DNA of 64,000 bases from Geothrix sp. 21YS21S-4 (GCF_030845995.1 NZ_CP132719.1:1736001-1800000); one strand, 5' to 3'; shown: positions 46,814-57,042, numbered from the stretch's first letter. Notes: a model not told the origin generated them from the sequence alone. Program-made: numbers and translations.

Positions 46814-48922
46814 TCAGGGGAGCTTCATTCCGAGGTTCTTCACGAGGAAGGCGAACACGTCAGCCCGCTCCTCGATCTGCTTGGCGGTGGGCTTGCCTGC
46901 GCCGTGGCCCGCGTTGGTCTCGATGCGGGTGAGGACCGGCGCGGAGCCGCCCTGGCAGGCCTGGAGCGTCGCCGTGAACTTGTGGCTGTGGGCGGGGACC
47001 ACGCGGTCGTCGTGGTCGCCCGTGGTCACGAGGGTCGGCGGGTATTTCACGCCGGGCTTGAGGGTATGGAGCGGGCTGTACTTCATCAGGCCCTGGAAGC
47101 CGGCCTTGGTGTCGGAAACGAGGTAGTCGCTCTTCCAGGCCCAGCCGATGGTGAACTTGTGGTACCGCAGCAGGTCCATGACGCCCACCTCGGGCACCGC
47201 GGCGCCGAAGAGGTCCGGCCGCTGGGTGAGGCAGGCGCCCACCAGCAGGCCGCCGTTGGAGCCGCCGTTGATGGCCAGCTTGGGCGTGGAGGTGTACTTG
47301 TTGGCGATCAGCCACTCCGCCGCCGCGATGAAGTCATCGAACACGTTCTGCTTATTTTCGAGGCGACCGGCGTCGTGCCAGGGCTTGCCGTATTCCCCGC
47401 CGCCACGCAGGTTCGGCATGGCGTAGATCCCGCCCATCTCCAGCCACACCACGCGGGACACGGAGAAGGCGGGCGTGAGGGACACGTCGAAGCCGCCGTA
47501 GCCGTAGAGCAGCGTGGGGTTCTGCCCGTCGCGCTTCAGGCCCTTCTTGTGGACCAGGAACATCGGGATTTTCGTCCCGTCCTTGCTGGGGTAGAACACC
47601 TGCTCCACCTCGTAGGCGGAAGGATCGAAATCCACCTGCGGCGTGCGGTGCATCACGCTCTGCCGGGTCTTGAGGTCCAGGCGGTAGATGGTGGCGGGGC
47701 GGGCGAAGGAGGTGAAGGCGTAGTAGGTGGTGGCGTCCTTGCGCCGGCCGTCGAAGCCGTCCACGGTTCCGAGCGTCGGCAGGGCCAAATCGCCCAGGAG
47801 CTTGCCGTCCACGGCGTGGAAGCTCACGGCGGAGTGGGCGTCCCGCATCCAGGTGGCGACGAAGGTGTCGCCCACCAAGCTGACGGCGGACAGTACGTCG
47901 CGGCCCTTCCCCTCCGGGATCAGCTCCCGCCAGGCCTGGCGCGTGCGGAAGGGTGCGGCCACCAGCCGGCTGCGCGGCGCGCCCTTGTCCGTGAGCAGGA
48001 AGAACACGTCGCCCTCGTTCCCCACCACCTGGTACTGGGCGTCGAAGGCGTCCAGGAAGGGCTCCACGGCAGCGCCGGGCTTGGTCAGGTCCTTGAGGAA
48101 GACCCGGTTCCTGCGTTCGGTGCCCTCGCTCTGGCTGATGATCAGCCACCGGCCGTCCTCGCTCACGTCGGCGCCGAAGCCCCAGTCGGGCTGATCCTTG
48201 CGCTCGTAGACCAGCTCGTCCTTCTCCTGCGGCGTGCCCACCTGATGGAAGTAGACCTTCTGGAACTTGTTCACGCCCGTGAGGGCGTCGCCTTCCTTCG
48301 GCGCGTCATAGCGGCTGTAGAAGAAGCCCTTCCCGTCCTTCGTCCACGCGGCGCCGCTGAACTTGGACCACCGGATCTCGTCGGCCAGATCCTGGCCCGT
48401 GGCCACGTCGCGCACCTTCCACGTCTGCCAGTCCGACCCGGCGCGGGAGATGGAATAGGCCATCAGGCGACCGTCGTCCGTCAGGCTGGTCCCGGACAGC
48501 GCCACGGTCCCATCCTTGCTCAGGGTATTGGGATCCAGCAGGACGCGCCCGGCCTTCGCGGGATCGTCGGTGACGAACAGAACGGCCTGGTTCTGGAGGC
48601 CGGTGTTGTGGGTGTAGAAGGTGTTGCCGCCCCGGGTGTAGGGCACGCCGTAGCGCTCGTAGTTCCACAGCTTCGTCATCCGCTCCCGCAGGCGGGCGCG
48701 CTCGGGGATCCCCTCCAGGTACGCGAAGGTCACGCGGTTCTGGGCCTCCACCCAGGCCTTGGTCTCGGGGCTGTTGTCGTCCTCCAGCCAGCGGTAGGGA
48801 TCCGCCACCTTGGTCCCGAAGAAGTCCTCCACCACCTCGGCCTTGCGCGTGGAGGGATAGACCAGGGGGACGTGGGCGGCGAGGCCGGTGGTGACGACAA
48901 GAGCCATGGGCAGGATCCTCAT
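46814..48922 (-). CDS. Secreted prolyl oligopeptidase (S9A), copy 2
   Basis: 702 residues, a close paralog of the gene 65 bases downstream: same start motif ([14 protein letters not shown]), [18 protein letters not shown], serine in [11 protein letters not shown], aspartate in GDHDDRVVP and histidine in AGHGAGKPT. Signal peptide MRILPMALVVTTGLAAH is short. GGAGG before ATG 48922 fixes the start; a very long open frame continues upstream to 50956 but only as antisense of phoH. The two copies are probably co-transcribed. Confidence 0.93.
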   Translation of the reverse strand: MRILPMALVVTTGLAAHVPLVYPSTRKAEVVEDFFGTKVADPYRWLEDDNSPETKAWVEAQNRVTFAYLEGIPERARLRERMTKLWNYERYGVPYTRGGNTFYTHNTGLQNQAVLFVTDDPAKAGRVLLDPNTLSKDGTVALSGTSLTDDGRLMAYSISRAGSDWQTWKVRDVATGQDLADEIRWSKFSGAAWTKDGKGFFYSRYDAPKEGDALTGVNKFQKVYFHQVGTPQEKDELVYERKDQPDWGFGADVSEDGRWLIISQSEGTERRNRVFLKDLTKPGAAVEPFLDAFDAQYQVVGNEGDVFFLLTDKGAPRSRLVAAPFRTRQAWRELIPEGKGRDVLSAVSLVGDTFVATWMRDAHSAVSFHAVDGKLLGDLALPTLGTVDGFDGRRKDATTYYAFTSFARPATIYRLDLKTRQSVMHRTPQVDFDPSAYEVEQVFYPSKDGTKIPMFLVHKKGLKRDGQNPTLLYGYGGFDVSLTPAFSVSRVVWLEMGGIYAMPNLRGGGEYGKPWHDAGRLENKQNVFDDFIAAAEWLIANKYTSTPKLAINGGSNGGLLVGACLTQRPDLFGAAVPEVGVMDLLRYHKFTIGWAWKSDYLVSDTKAGFQGLMKYSPLHTLKPGVKYPPTLVTTGDHDDRVVPAHSHKFTATLQACQGGSAPVLTRIETNAGHGAGKPTAKQIEERADVFAFLVKNLGMKLP

Positions 48923-49027
48923 GCGGTGCCTCCGAGCGGGGGCCATTCTGCCACCGCCGGGGGGCGCAATCCCAGCCGTGCAAGGGCGCGCGCTTGGTGG
49001 TAGGCTCCGGCCAGCCGCGGAGGTCTC

Positions 49028-50359
49028 TTGGTCCCCCCATCCAGCAAGAAAGTCTTCGTCCTGGATACGAACGTCCTCCTGCACGATCCCAACTCGATCC
49101 TTCACTTCCAAGAGCACGACGTGGTCCTGCCCATCGTGGTGATCGAGGAGGTGGACCACTTCAAGAAGGACCAGACGGAAGTGGGCCGGAACGCCCGCAC
49201 CGTCTCCCGCCTCCTGGACCGGTTGCGGGCCAGCGGCACGCTCAGCACGGGGGTCCCCCTGGAGGGCGGGGGCTCGCTCAAGGTGGACGTGGCCTCCCAC
49301 AACCTGGACTTTGGGATCCTGTCCGCGGACAAGCACAAGGCCGACAACCACATCCTGGCCTGCGCCCGGGAGCTGCTGCACAGCCGCAAGGAGCGGGTGG
49401 TCCTCGTCACCAAGGACACCAACCTCCGGATCAAGGCCGACGCCATCGGCGTCCAGGCGGAGGACTACACCACCGACCAGGTGGAGATGGACGAGCTGTA
49501 CACGGGCCATACCTCCTGGGAGGTGGCGCCGGCGCAGGTGGATCAGCTCTACGACGCCGGCCTGGAGCCCGATCCCGCCCTGGCGCTGCAGCCCAACCAG
49601 TTCCTGACGCTGGTGGACCAGACCAACCCGAGCCACACGGCTTTGGGGCGGTTCATCGCGGGCGAGGGGCTGCTGCGCCCCCTCCGCCGGATGGAGAACT
49701 ATCCCTGGGGGATCAAGCCCCGCAACCGGGAGCAGCAGTTCGCCATGGACCTGCTCCTGGATCCCACGGTCCAGGTGGTCACGCTCCTGGGCAAGGCGGG
49801 CACGGGCAAGACCCTGCTGGCCATCGCCGCGGGCCTCCAGCAGGTGGTGGACGACGAGGCCTACGACAAGATCCTCGTCAGCCGGCCCGTGATGCCCATG
49901 GGGCGCGACCTGGGCTACCTGCCGGGCGACGTGGGCGAGAAGCTGCGGCCCTACATGCAGCCCATCTACGACAACCTGGAATTCATCGTCGGGGCCAACA
50001 CCGAGGCCCGCCGCCGCACGACCATGACCGCCGGGCAGCTGGAAGAGGCGGGCTACCTCGCCATCGAGCCCCTCACCTACATCCGCGGCCGCAGCATCCC
50101 CAAGCAGTACCTGGTGGTGGACGAGGCCCAGAACCTCACGCCCCATGAGGTGAAGACGATCCTCACCCGGGCGGGCGAGGGCACGAAGGTGATCTTCACC
50201 GGCGATCCCCACCAGATCGACAACCCCTACGTCGACGCCAGCACCAATGGGCTCAGCTTCCTCGCGGAGCACTTCAAGCACCTCGACGTCTCCGGCCACG
50301 TGACCCTGCAGAAGGGCGAGCGCAGCAAGCTGGCGGAACTGGCGAGCAACCTGCTGTAG
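49028..50359 (+). CDS. PIN-PhoH fusion (PhoH2-type) ATPase/ribonuclease
   Basis: 443 residues. An N-terminal PIN domain (FVLDTNVLLHDP, VVIEEVDHFKK, ILSADKHKADNHI, VLVTKDTNLRIKADAIG; acidic residues for metal-dependent RNA cleavage) is joined to a PhoH ATPase (GKAGTGKTLL Walker A, LVVDEAQNLTPHE Walker B, IFTGDPHQID). PhoH2 proteins act as RNA helicase-nucleases. The start is an unusual TTG fixed by GGAGG five bases before it. Full length and catalytic residues intact. Confidence 0.92.
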   Translation: MVPPSSKKVFVLDTNVLLHDPNSILHFQEHDVVLPIVVIEEVDHFKKDQTEVGRNARTVSRLLDRLRASGTLSTGVPLEGGGSLKVDVASHNLDFGILSADKHKADNHILACARELLHSRKERVVLVTKDTNLRIKADAIGVQAEDYTTDQVEMDELYTGHTSWEVAPAQVDQLYDAGLEPDPALALQPNQFLTLVDQTNPSHTALGRFIAGEGLLRPLRRMENYPWGIKPRNREQQFAMDLLLDPTVQVVTLLGKAGTGKTLLAIAAGLQQVVDDEAYDKILVSRPVMPMGRDLGYLPGDVGEKLRPYMQPIYDNLEFIVGANTEARRRTTMTAGQLEEAGYLAIEPLTYIRGRSIPKQYLVVDEAQNLTPHEVKTILTRAGEGTKVIFTGDPHQIDNPYVDASTNGLSFLAEHFKHLDVSGHVTLQKGERSKLAELASNLL

Positions 50360-50368
50360 GAGCCCTCC

Positions 50369-50920
50369 ATGGCGGACGCATCCTGGGACAACGGCGGCCT
50401 CGGCGCTCCCCCCAAAGCGGGGATGCCCCTGTGGGGGAAGATCGCCCTGGGGTGCGGCATCGCCTTCGTCCTCGCCCTGGTCACCTGCGTCGGCGGGGTC
50501 GCCTACGTGGCGACGAAAGCCAAGAAAGACCCCGAGGGTTTCAAGCACCGAATGATGGGCTTCGCCCTGGACAAGGTGCGGCCCGACTGGGAGGACTTCC
50601 GCGCAGTGGTGGAGCAACTCCATACGCCGGAGGGGACCCGCGCCCTCTACGCCGCCAACCCCGCCCTGGCGAAGACCTGGCCCACGGAGGCGGAGTTCCT
50701 GAGCGCCGCCGCGGGCTGGCGCAAGGACCTCGTCCCCGCGCCGGAACTCACGCCGGACGTGATGGAACACCTGGGCCTCCGCATCAATTACGCCCGCGGC
50801 GGGAAGGTGGAAGTGGGGTGGAGCCCCAAGAACGGCCGGGCAATCTACGTCACTTTCGAGGGGGCCCGGAAGACGGGCCAGGCCACGCCGCGGCAGGTGG
50901 TGGCGCTGGACGTGCGCTGA
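50369..50920 (+). CDS. Hypothetical single-pass membrane protein
   Basis: 183 residues. One transmembrane segment (about 24-48, IALGCGIAFVLALVTCVGGVAYVATK) separates a short Gly/Pro-rich N-terminus from an extracytoplasmic-looking domain with INYARGGKVEVGWSPKNGRAIYVTF. No family recognised. AGGAG precedes the ATG, ten bases after phoH, so both are probably co-transcribed. Confidence 0.7.
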   Translation: MADASWDNGGLGAPPKAGMPLWGKIALGCGIAFVLALVTCVGGVAYVATKAKKDPEGFKHRMMGFALDKVRPDWEDFRAVVEQLHTPEGTRALYAANPALAKTWPTEAEFLSAAAGWRKDLVPAPELTPDVMEHLGLRINYARGGKVEVGWSPKNGRAIYVTFEGARKTGQATPRQVVALDVR

Positions 50921-50965
50921 CCGATCCGGATTGAGGATCCGCGGGTTTTCCGCCAAGATTCAAGC

Positions 50966-52165
50966 ATGATCGCAGCTTCCGGATCCATATCTGACGCCCT
51001 CGCCCTGCTCACGAAGGGCACCGTCACCTGCCACAAGGTGGATCAGCTCGAAGCGAAGCTGAAAGAGGGGCGCCCCCTCCGGATCAAGGCGGGATTCGAC
51101 CCCACCGCGCCGGACCTCCACCTGGGCCACGGCGTCCTGATCCGCAAGATGGCCCAGTTCCAGAAGCTGGGCCACGAGGTGACCTTCCTCATCGGCGACT
51201 TCACCGGGCTCATCGGCGATCCCACGGGGAAGAAGGCCACCCGCCCGCCTCTCACGAAGGACGAGGTCCTGGCCAATGCGGAGACCTACAAGGCCCAGGT
51301 CTTCAAGATCCTCGATCCGGAGAAGACCAAAATCCGGTTCAACAGCGAGTGGTTCGGGAACCTGGCGGGCGAGGGCTGGATCCGCCTCGCCTCGCGGTTC
51401 ACCGTGGCCCAGATGCTGGAGCGGAACGACTTCGCCAAGCGGATGGACGCCCGCGAGCCCATCGCCCTGCACGAACTGCTCTACCCCCTGGTCCAGGCCT
51501 ACGATTCCGTGGCCCTCCAGGCGGACGTGGAACTGGGCGGCAACGACCAGCTGTTCAACCTGATGCAGGGCCGCACCCTCCAGGAGGCCTCCGGCCAGAA
51601 ACCCCAGGTCGTCCTCACCGTGCCCCTGCTGGTGGGCCTCGACGGCGCCGAGAAGATGTCCAAGTCCCTGGGCAACTACATCGGGTTCCTGGAGGATCCG
51701 GATACCCAGTTCGGCAAGACCATGAGCATCAGCGACGCCCTCATGTGGGACTGGTACCTCCTCCTGACGGACAAGCTGCCCGCCGAGATCGAAGCCCTCA
51801 AGCAGGGCCATCCCATGGACGCCAAGAAGGCCCTGGCCCGGCAGATCGTGGCCGACTTCCACGGGCCCGAGGCGGGCCGGGAAGCGGAGGCCCGGTGGAT
51901 CCAACGATTCTCGGAGCGCAGCCAGGATCAGGCGCCCGAGGTGGCGATTGCCGGAACCGAGGACGAGGTCCCCCTGACCCGCCTGCTGGTGGACCGGGGC
52001 CTCGCCGGCAGCCGCAAGGAAGCCGAGCGGCTGGTGGCCCAGGGGGCGGTGAGCCTCGACGGCCAGAAGGTGGCGGACCCGGCGCTGCGGATGCGCCTCC
52101 TCTCCGGCCAGTCCGTGCTGGTGAAAGTGGGCAAATTGAAGCTCGAACGATGGGTGGTCACATGA
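50966..52165 (+). CDS. tyrS: Tyrosyl-tRNA synthetase
   Basis: 399 residues. HIGH motif as DLHLGHG ([11 protein letters not shown]), KMSKS motif as EKMSKSLGN, and a C-terminal S4 RNA-binding domain ([20 protein letters not shown]). The class Ic catalytic core reads GFDPTAPDL and [14 protein letters not shown] for tyrosine recognition. Length and motifs match the TyrZ-like bacterial branch. Its stop overlaps the next gene by four bases (ATGA). Confidence 0.96.
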   Translation: MIAASGSISDALALLTKGTVTCHKVDQLEAKLKEGRPLRIKAGFDPTAPDLHLGHGVLIRKMAQFQKLGHEVTFLIGDFTGLIGDPTGKKATRPPLTKDEVLANAETYKAQVFKILDPEKTKIRFNSEWFGNLAGEGWIRLASRFTVAQMLERNDFAKRMDAREPIALHELLYPLVQAYDSVALQADVELGGNDQLFNLMQGRTLQEASGQKPQVVLTVPLLVGLDGAEKMSKSLGNYIGFLEDPDTQFGKTMSISDALMWDWYLLLTDKLPAEIEALKQGHPMDAKKALARQIVADFHGPEAGREAEARWIQRFSERSQDQAPEVAIAGTEDEVPLTRLLVDRGLAGSRKEAERLVAQGAVSLDGQKVADPALRMRLLSGQSVLVKVGKLKLERWVVT

Positions 52166-53817
52166 GCCTTCCGGCCCTCAAGGATCTGTTCGCCCGGCAC
52201 CGGACGAAGGCCACGGGCCTGTGGCGCCTGGGCCAGGAGCCCCAGCGCACGGTCTTCCTGGAGGGCGGAGACATCGTGTTCGCCGCCAGCACGCACCCGC
52301 TGGACCGGCTGACCCACCTGCTGGTGGAGCGGGGGAAGCTCACCCAGGCCCAGCTCGACTACGCCATGGCCAACCTCAATCCGGCCATGTCCATCGGCAA
52401 GAACCTGATCGAGATGGGGTTCATCACCCAGCGCGACCTGCTGGACGTGGCCCGCTCCCAGGTGGAGCGGGTGGTGTGGGCCGGCATGGCCGAGACGGCC
52501 GACGCGCCCGCCTTCGAGGCCAAAGAGCTGGAATCCACCACCGTCCGGCTGCCCTTCGACACCCCGGCGGTGCTTCTGGGCGGCGTCCTGAATCTAAAGG
52601 ACCGGGAGCGCCTCCTGGACGAGCTGGGTCCCCTCAACCAGGTGGTCGTCCTCGAAGGGCGGCGCCACCAGGAGCTGACCCTTCCCGCCGACCTGGTGCG
52701 GATCCCGGGCCTGCTGGACGGCAGCCGCACGCTGCTGGAGCTCAGCCGGGAATCCGGCGTGGAGCCCTTCCGCCTGGGCGCCTTCGTCCTGTTTCTGCGA
52801 GAGATGGGCTGGGCCCGCCTCCACGAGCTGCCCCCCCTGGACCGCAGGGCCCTGGAACTCGCCTTGGATCCCCCTCCCCAGGCCATCAGCCCGGCCCTGC
52901 CAGAGGCCCCGCCCACGCCCCCCGCGTCCCTCTTCGCGGAAATCCACGCCAGCCAGCACCCCACCACCAATCTGGAGCACCTGTCCGAGGCCCTGGATCG
53001 CCTGGGCCCCGAGGACGAGCTGGAGGATCCCTTCCCCCCCGAGGCGGGACTTCTCACCGGCCCCCTGTTCGGCGGGGCCGAGGAGTTTCCGTTGGCTCCG
53101 GCCCTCACCCCTCCCGTGGAACCGCCTCCCCCGGCGGAGCTTGCGGTCCCCATCCAGCACGAAGCCGAAGGCACCGCCGAAATCCCGGACGCGCCGGACC
53201 CGGAGCCTTCCCGCCCTTCCCGGTGGCCCTGGCTGCTGGTGGCCATCGCCTTGGTCGCCGTGGGTCTGGGGATGGGAGTCCGGTGGTATCGGCATCGGCC
53301 CGCCCATGAGCCCCTAGAGGCGATCCCCGCTCCCGTGCAGCCCCCCCAGGAAGAGCGAAAGGCGGAACCGGCCCCCACGGCAGCCGAGCCTCCTCCATCC
53401 ACCCAGGCCCCTGCTCCAGTCCCTGCGCCAGCCGTCGAATCCAAGCCCGAGCCCCCCGCCCCGGCCTCCAACCAGGAGCGCCTCCAGGCCATCGTGGAGG
53501 GGAAGTGGAAGGCGGCCCTCGCCCAGGGGGCAGCGCACCGGGAACTGGTCCGGGGCAAGTGGTCCCTCCGCCTGGAGATCGCCTGCCAGGAGAGCACCGT
53601 CCAGCACGCCGTGGGCCTGCTGAAGAATCTGGATCCCGACGTGTTCCTCGTGCCCATCGCCATGCGGGACGGACGCACGTGCTACCAGCTGTTCTTCGGG
53701 GCGTACGGCTCCGAGGCCGCCGCCCGGGCCGCAGCCAAGCGGTTGCCCGCCCCCTTCCGGGCTGAGGGCAACCGTCCCAAGCCCTTCCGGGTGAACCAGA
53801 TCCCCGACCGCCAGTAG
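52162..53817 (+). CDS. DUF4388 protein with transmembrane segment and SPOR-like domain
   Basis: 551 residues. N-terminal DUF4388/PatA-like domain (about 1-135: [24 protein letters not shown]), then a helical region, a Pro/Glu-rich linker, one transmembrane segment (355-374), another Pro/Ala-rich linker and a C-terminal SPOR-like fold (about 455-545: [41 protein letters not shown]). SPOR domains bind denuded septal glycan, so the protein may report on wall state to the cytosol. Four-base overlap with tyrS. Confidence 0.75.
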   Translation: MSLPALKDLFARHRTKATGLWRLGQEPQRTVFLEGGDIVFAASTHPLDRLTHLLVERGKLTQAQLDYAMANLNPAMSIGKNLIEMGFITQRDLLDVARSQVERVVWAGMAETADAPAFEAKELESTTVRLPFDTPAVLLGGVLNLKDRERLLDELGPLNQVVVLEGRRHQELTLPADLVRIPGLLDGSRTLLELSRESGVEPFRLGAFVLFLREMGWARLHELPPLDRRALELALDPPPQAISPALPEAPPTPPASLFAEIHASQHPTTNLEHLSEALDRLGPEDELEDPFPPEAGLLTGPLFGGAEEFPLAPALTPPVEPPPPAELAVPIQHEAEGTAEIPDAPDPEPSRPSRWPWLLVAIALVAVGLGMGVRWYRHRPAHEPLEAIPAPVQPPQEERKAEPAPTAAEPPPSTQAPAPVPAPAVESKPEPPAPASNQERLQAIVEGKWKAALAQGAAHRELVRGKWSLRLEIACQESTVQHAVGLLKNLDPDVFLVPIAMRDGRTCYQLFFGAYGSEAAARAAAKRLPAPFRAEGNRPKPFRVNQIPDRQ

Positions 53818-53959
53818 GCCCTGCCCCTTTCGCCGCCTCTCACTCAATCAAGTCCGGCATAAGGCCGGCATGAAAATCAAGGCATGTTCGGGTTGCCACC
53901 CCCTTCCGTCCGCCCCATCGTGGGACCGGCCCGGAAGAGGGGCCCAGCCAGGAGACATC

Positions 53960-54286
53960 ATGCCGAGGGGTGACAAGCGTTCCTACACGGATAAGCAGAA
54001 GCGGCAGGCGGAGCACATCGAAGAAGGCTACGAGGATCGGGGCGTCTCCACCGAAGAAGCGGAGCGGCGCGCCTGGGCCACGGTCAACAAGCAGACCGGC
54101 GGCGGCAAGAAGTCCGGATCCGGACGGGACCAAGCAGAGAACCATGCCTCCAGCCGGAAGGGGGGTCGTCTGGGCGGACGGGCCCAAACGACGACTTCCC
54201 GTAGCGCGACCGCCAAAAAGGGGTGGGAGACCCGGCGGAAGAACGCCCGCACGGAAGGCGGCTCTTCCAAACGCCCCAAAGCATAA
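53960..54286 (+). CDS. Small basic plasmid-stabilization-like protein
   Basis: 108 residues. RSYTDKQKRQAEHIEEGYEDRG and ERRAWATVNKQTGGGKKSGSG match a common proteobacterial family annotated as plasmid stabilization protein, whose real function is unknown. The C-terminal half is Ser/Arg/Lys-rich and low complexity (SRKGGRLGGRAQ, ATAKKGWETRRKNARTEGG). GGAG before ATG 53960 fixes the start. Confidence 0.72.
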   Translation: MPRGDKRSYTDKQKRQAEHIEEGYEDRGVSTEEAERRAWATVNKQTGGGKKSGSGRDQAENHASSRKGGRLGGRAQTTTSRSATAKKGWETRRKNARTEGGSSKRPKA

Positions 54287-54343
54287 AAGGCGCCCACGAC
54301 ATCTTTAAAAATAGGTATATATAGTCAATGTTATTTCCCATTC

Positions 54344-54372
54344 TTTACAAACCAGCTGCACCTCTGTATACT
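54344..54372 (+). promoter_or_regulatory. Strong sigma70 promoter upstream of rlpA
   Basis: TTTACA and TATACT separated by exactly 17 bases in an AT-rich island. It is the best promoter match in the window. Confidence 0.75.
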
Positions 54373-54542
54373 TCATATGTATATTGAGGATTATTGATTT
54401 CCTCTGATCTTTGTGGAGCCCGATGCTGTCTTCCCTTCCTACCAACTGGAGCAAGACCTGCGCGCTGTGGATCCACGAGATCCATGTCGCGTTCGATCCT
54501 CCAACGCCGGTGGAACCCGGGAAAGGCGGGCTGCTGAGGCTG

Positions 54543-55262
54543 ATGCGCTGGAGCACGCCCCGCGTCGCCACCCTGGTGGCCCTCAGTTTCACCCTCCATT
54601 GCACCCGTCCCCCCGCGACCGCGCCGGACGCCGCCTCCCGTCCCATGGGGATCCAGGCCAGCGAGGGTCAGGTCTACATGGAGGAGGGCGTCGCCAGCTG
54701 GTACGGCGGCGAGGACGACGGGTTCGCGGGCCGGCCCACGGCCAGCGGCGAGGTCTTCGATCCCGAGCAGTACACCTGCGCCCACCGCACCCTGCCCCTG
54801 GGGAGCTTCGTGGAAGTGGAGAACCTCTCCAACCGGAAGCGGACTGTCCTTCGCGTGAACGACCGCGGCCCCTTCGTGAAGGGGCGGATGCTGGATCTCT
54901 CCAAGCGGGGGGCCGAGGACCTCGGCTTCGCAGGCCACGGCACAGCCCGCGTCCGTCTGCGGACGGTGGACGCCATGGGCGTGCCCACCACCTTGAACGC
55001 GGCGGCGGAGAAGGCCGATCCCTATGTGGTCCAGGTGGCCTCGCTGTCCGATCCCAAGAATGTCGAGACACTTACGCGCGAACTTGAAAACGCCTTCGGA
55101 ACCGTCACCCTGCAGGCCGCGGCCACCCGCGAAGGAAAGCCGGTGAAGCGGGTGCGGGTCGGCAGCTATACCAGCCGCGAAGAGGCCGAGAAGGCGGCGG
55201 AAGAGATCGCCAAGCACCTCAAGGACCGCGGTGTCGAACCCTTCATCACCCGCCAGCGCTGA
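54543..55262 (+). CDS. rlpA: RlpA-type septal lytic transglycosylase lipoprotein
   Basis: 239 residues. Signal sequence with lipobox TLHC, a DPBB domain (VASWYGGEDDGFAGRPTASGE through LRVNDRGPFVKGRMLDLSKRGAEDLG, with the conserved Asp) and a SPOR domain (YVVQVASLSDPKNVETL, RVRVGSYTSREEAEKAAEEI). It cuts naked glycan at the septum. The ATG at 54543 gives a proper lipoprotein signal; in-frame ATG 54423 with GGAG before it is also possible and closer to the promoter. The end overlaps ispD by 32 bases. Confidence 0.88.
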   Translation: MRWSTPRVATLVALSFTLHCTRPPATAPDAASRPMGIQASEGQVYMEEGVASWYGGEDDGFAGRPTASGEVFDPEQYTCAHRTLPLGSFVEVENLSNRKRTVLRVNDRGPFVKGRMLDLSKRGAEDLGFAGHGTARVRLRTVDAMGVPTTLNAAAEKADPYVVQVASLSDPKNVETLTRELENAFGTVTLQAAATREGKPVKRVRVGSYTSREEAEKAAEEIAKHLKDRGVEPFITRQR

Positions 55263-55935
55263 TCCCCTGCGCCCCTTTCTCGTCATCCCGGGCGGAGGCC
55301 GGGGATTGCGCATGGGCGGGGGCGTTCCCAAGCAATTCCGGGACTGGGGCGGCCGGCCTTTGCTCCAGGCGACGGTGGAAGCCTTCCTCGCGCCGGGGAT
55401 GCCGCCCCTCGCCGGGATCGCCCTCGCCGTGCCCGAGTCCCACTTCACCGACGTGAAGGCCTGGACCTTTTCCGTCCCCTGCTGGCCGGTCCTCGGCGGC
55501 GACACCCGCCAGCAGTCGGTGTGGGCGGCCCTGCGCGCCCTTCCGGACCAGCCCCTGGCCCCCGTGATGATCCACGACGCCGTCCGCCCCTTCCCTCCCA
55601 CGGCCCCCCTCTGGGAGGCCCTGGACGAACTCAACCGCTTCGACGGCGTGCTCCTCGGAGAAGCCTCCACGGACACCCTCAAACGGGTGGACGATCAGGG
55701 CCGGGTCCTGGGCACCGAGCCCCGCGAGGCCTTTTTCCGGGCCCAGACCCCCCAGATCGCCCGCCTGGGCACCTGGCTCCGCGCCTTCGAGGCGGCCGAA
55801 GCGGCGGGATTCACAGGCACGGACGACGTGGCGCTGCTGGAACGGCTGGACTTGGCCGTCAAGCTGATCCCCAGCCCCAGCTCCAACCTCAAGCTCACCA
55901 CCCCCGAGGACTGGGATCGGACCCGTCCGGGCTAG
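55231..55935 (+). CDS. ispD: 2-C-methyl-D-erythritol 4-phosphate cytidylyltransferase
   Basis: 234 residues. The CTP-binding loop reads IPGGGRGLRMGGGVPKQF, followed by HDAVRPFPP and ATxTGTDD-type TGTDDVALLERL, all family signatures. It makes CDP-ME in the MEP pathway, two steps before IspF (22.5 kb). A GTG start with AAGGA lies inside rlpA. The Pro-Gly-Gly-Gly start of the loop replaces the usual Pro-Ala-Ala-Gly. Confidence 0.92.
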   Translation: MSNPSSPASADPLRPFLVIPGGGRGLRMGGGVPKQFRDWGGRPLLQATVEAFLAPGMPPLAGIALAVPESHFTDVKAWTFSVPCWPVLGGDTRQQSVWAALRALPDQPLAPVMIHDAVRPFPPTAPLWEALDELNRFDGVLLGEASTDTLKRVDDQGRVLGTEPREAFFRAQTPQIARLGTWLRAFEAAEAAGFTGTDDVALLERLDLAVKLIPSPSSNLKLTTPEDWDRTRPG

Positions 55936-55979
55936 CGGTCACCACGGCGTGTGGTGGTCCCACCCACATTCTTTCCATT

Positions 55980-56007
55980 TTGAATATCAAACAAATATTG
56001 ATATACA
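55980..56007 (+). promoter_or_regulatory. Candidate promoter of lpxC
   Basis: TTGAAT and TATACA spaced 16 bases in an AT-rich stretch 52-79 bases before the lpxC start. Confidence 0.5.
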
Positions 56008-56058
56008 AGGGCTAATAAAACGGCATGGAAATGGCTTAAGCCTCTCTGAGGACGAACC

Positions 56059-56979
56059 ATGCCCCGCAGCACCGCACCCCAGACCCTGAGCCGCGAGATC
56101 ACCATCTCGGGCCACGGGCTGCACGGAAACCGCCCCTGCTCCGTGCGGCTGGTGCCGGTGGACGCGCCCACGGGCCTCGTTTTCGTCCATACCCTCACCG
56201 GGACCGAGATCCCGGCGAAGGCGGGGCTGGCGGGCGATCTGGTGCTGTCCACCACCCTTCTCAAGGACGGCGTGCGGCTCCAGACCATCGAGCACCTCCT
56301 GTCCGCGCTGTCGGGCCTGGAGGTCGAGCATCTCCGCATCGAGGTGGACGCCGAGGAACTCCCCATCCTGGACGGCAGCGCTGCGCCCTGGGCGGACGCC
56401 ATCCTCGCCGCGGGCGTGAAGGCCCTTTCCGGCCGCCGCCGGTTCATGAAGATCATCCGTCCCGTGGAAGTGCGGAATGGGGATCGCTGGATCCGAGCGC
56501 TTCCCTACGCCGGCTTGCGGCTCCGGTACGTCATCGATTTCCCCGTGCCCGCCCTGGGCCGCCAGAGCCGCGAGCTCACCCTCACGCCCGAGAAATATCG
56601 CCGGGAACTGGGCGCCGCCCGCACCTTCTGCCTGGCCCACGAGATCGACGCCATGCGCGCTCGGGGCTTGGCCCTCGGCGGAAGCCTGGACAACGCCGTG
56701 GTCTTCGGCGCCGAGGGCCCCCTGAACGATTCCCTCCGCTACGAGGACGAGGCCGTCCGCCACAAGATGCTCGACCTGGTGGGCGATCTGGCGCTGCTCG
56801 GCGCGCCGCTGCTCGGCCTGGTGGAAGCCCACGCCGCGGGCCACGCCCTGCACGTGGCTTTGGTCCAGGCCATCCTGGGCGATCCCGGCTGCTGGGAGTG
56901 GACCGAGGAAGCCGAACCCGCCGCGGTGCGGTTCTTCTTCCAGCCCGCCGGCCTCCACGTCGCCGCCCAGACCGCCTGA
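56059..56979 (+). CDS. lpxC: UDP-3-O-acyl-N-acetylglucosamine deacetylase
   Basis: 306 residues. Zinc ligands are expected in TIEHLLSAL and in HKMLDLVGDLALLG (His and Asp); the catalytic histidine is in VEAHAAGHALH. It carries out the committed step of lipid A synthesis, so the organism makes a lipopolysaccharide-type outer membrane. GAGGA precedes the ATG. It stands alone, before the histidine operon. Confidence 0.95.
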   Translation: MPRSTAPQTLSREITISGHGLHGNRPCSVRLVPVDAPTGLVFVHTLTGTEIPAKAGLAGDLVLSTTLLKDGVRLQTIEHLLSALSGLEVEHLRIEVDAEELPILDGSAAPWADAILAAGVKALSGRRRFMKIIRPVEVRNGDRWIRALPYAGLRLRYVIDFPVPALGRQSRELTLTPEKYRRELGAARTFCLAHEIDAMRARGLALGGSLDNAVVFGAEGPLNDSLRYEDEAVRHKMLDLVGDLALLGAPLLGLVEAHAAGHALHVALVQAILGDPGCWEWTEEAEPAAVRFFFQPAGLHVAAQTA

Positions 56980-57042
56980 GTCTGCATTTGCGGTTGCGCT
57001 GGGCCGGCGGAAGCTGGCAGGCTAGCTTTTTCGCCCCTTGAG

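Noticed and set aside
48923-50956. N-terminal extension of the second prolyl oligopeptidase
   Set aside because: Antisense to phoH and the next gene; a good ribosome site and signal peptide place the start at 48922.
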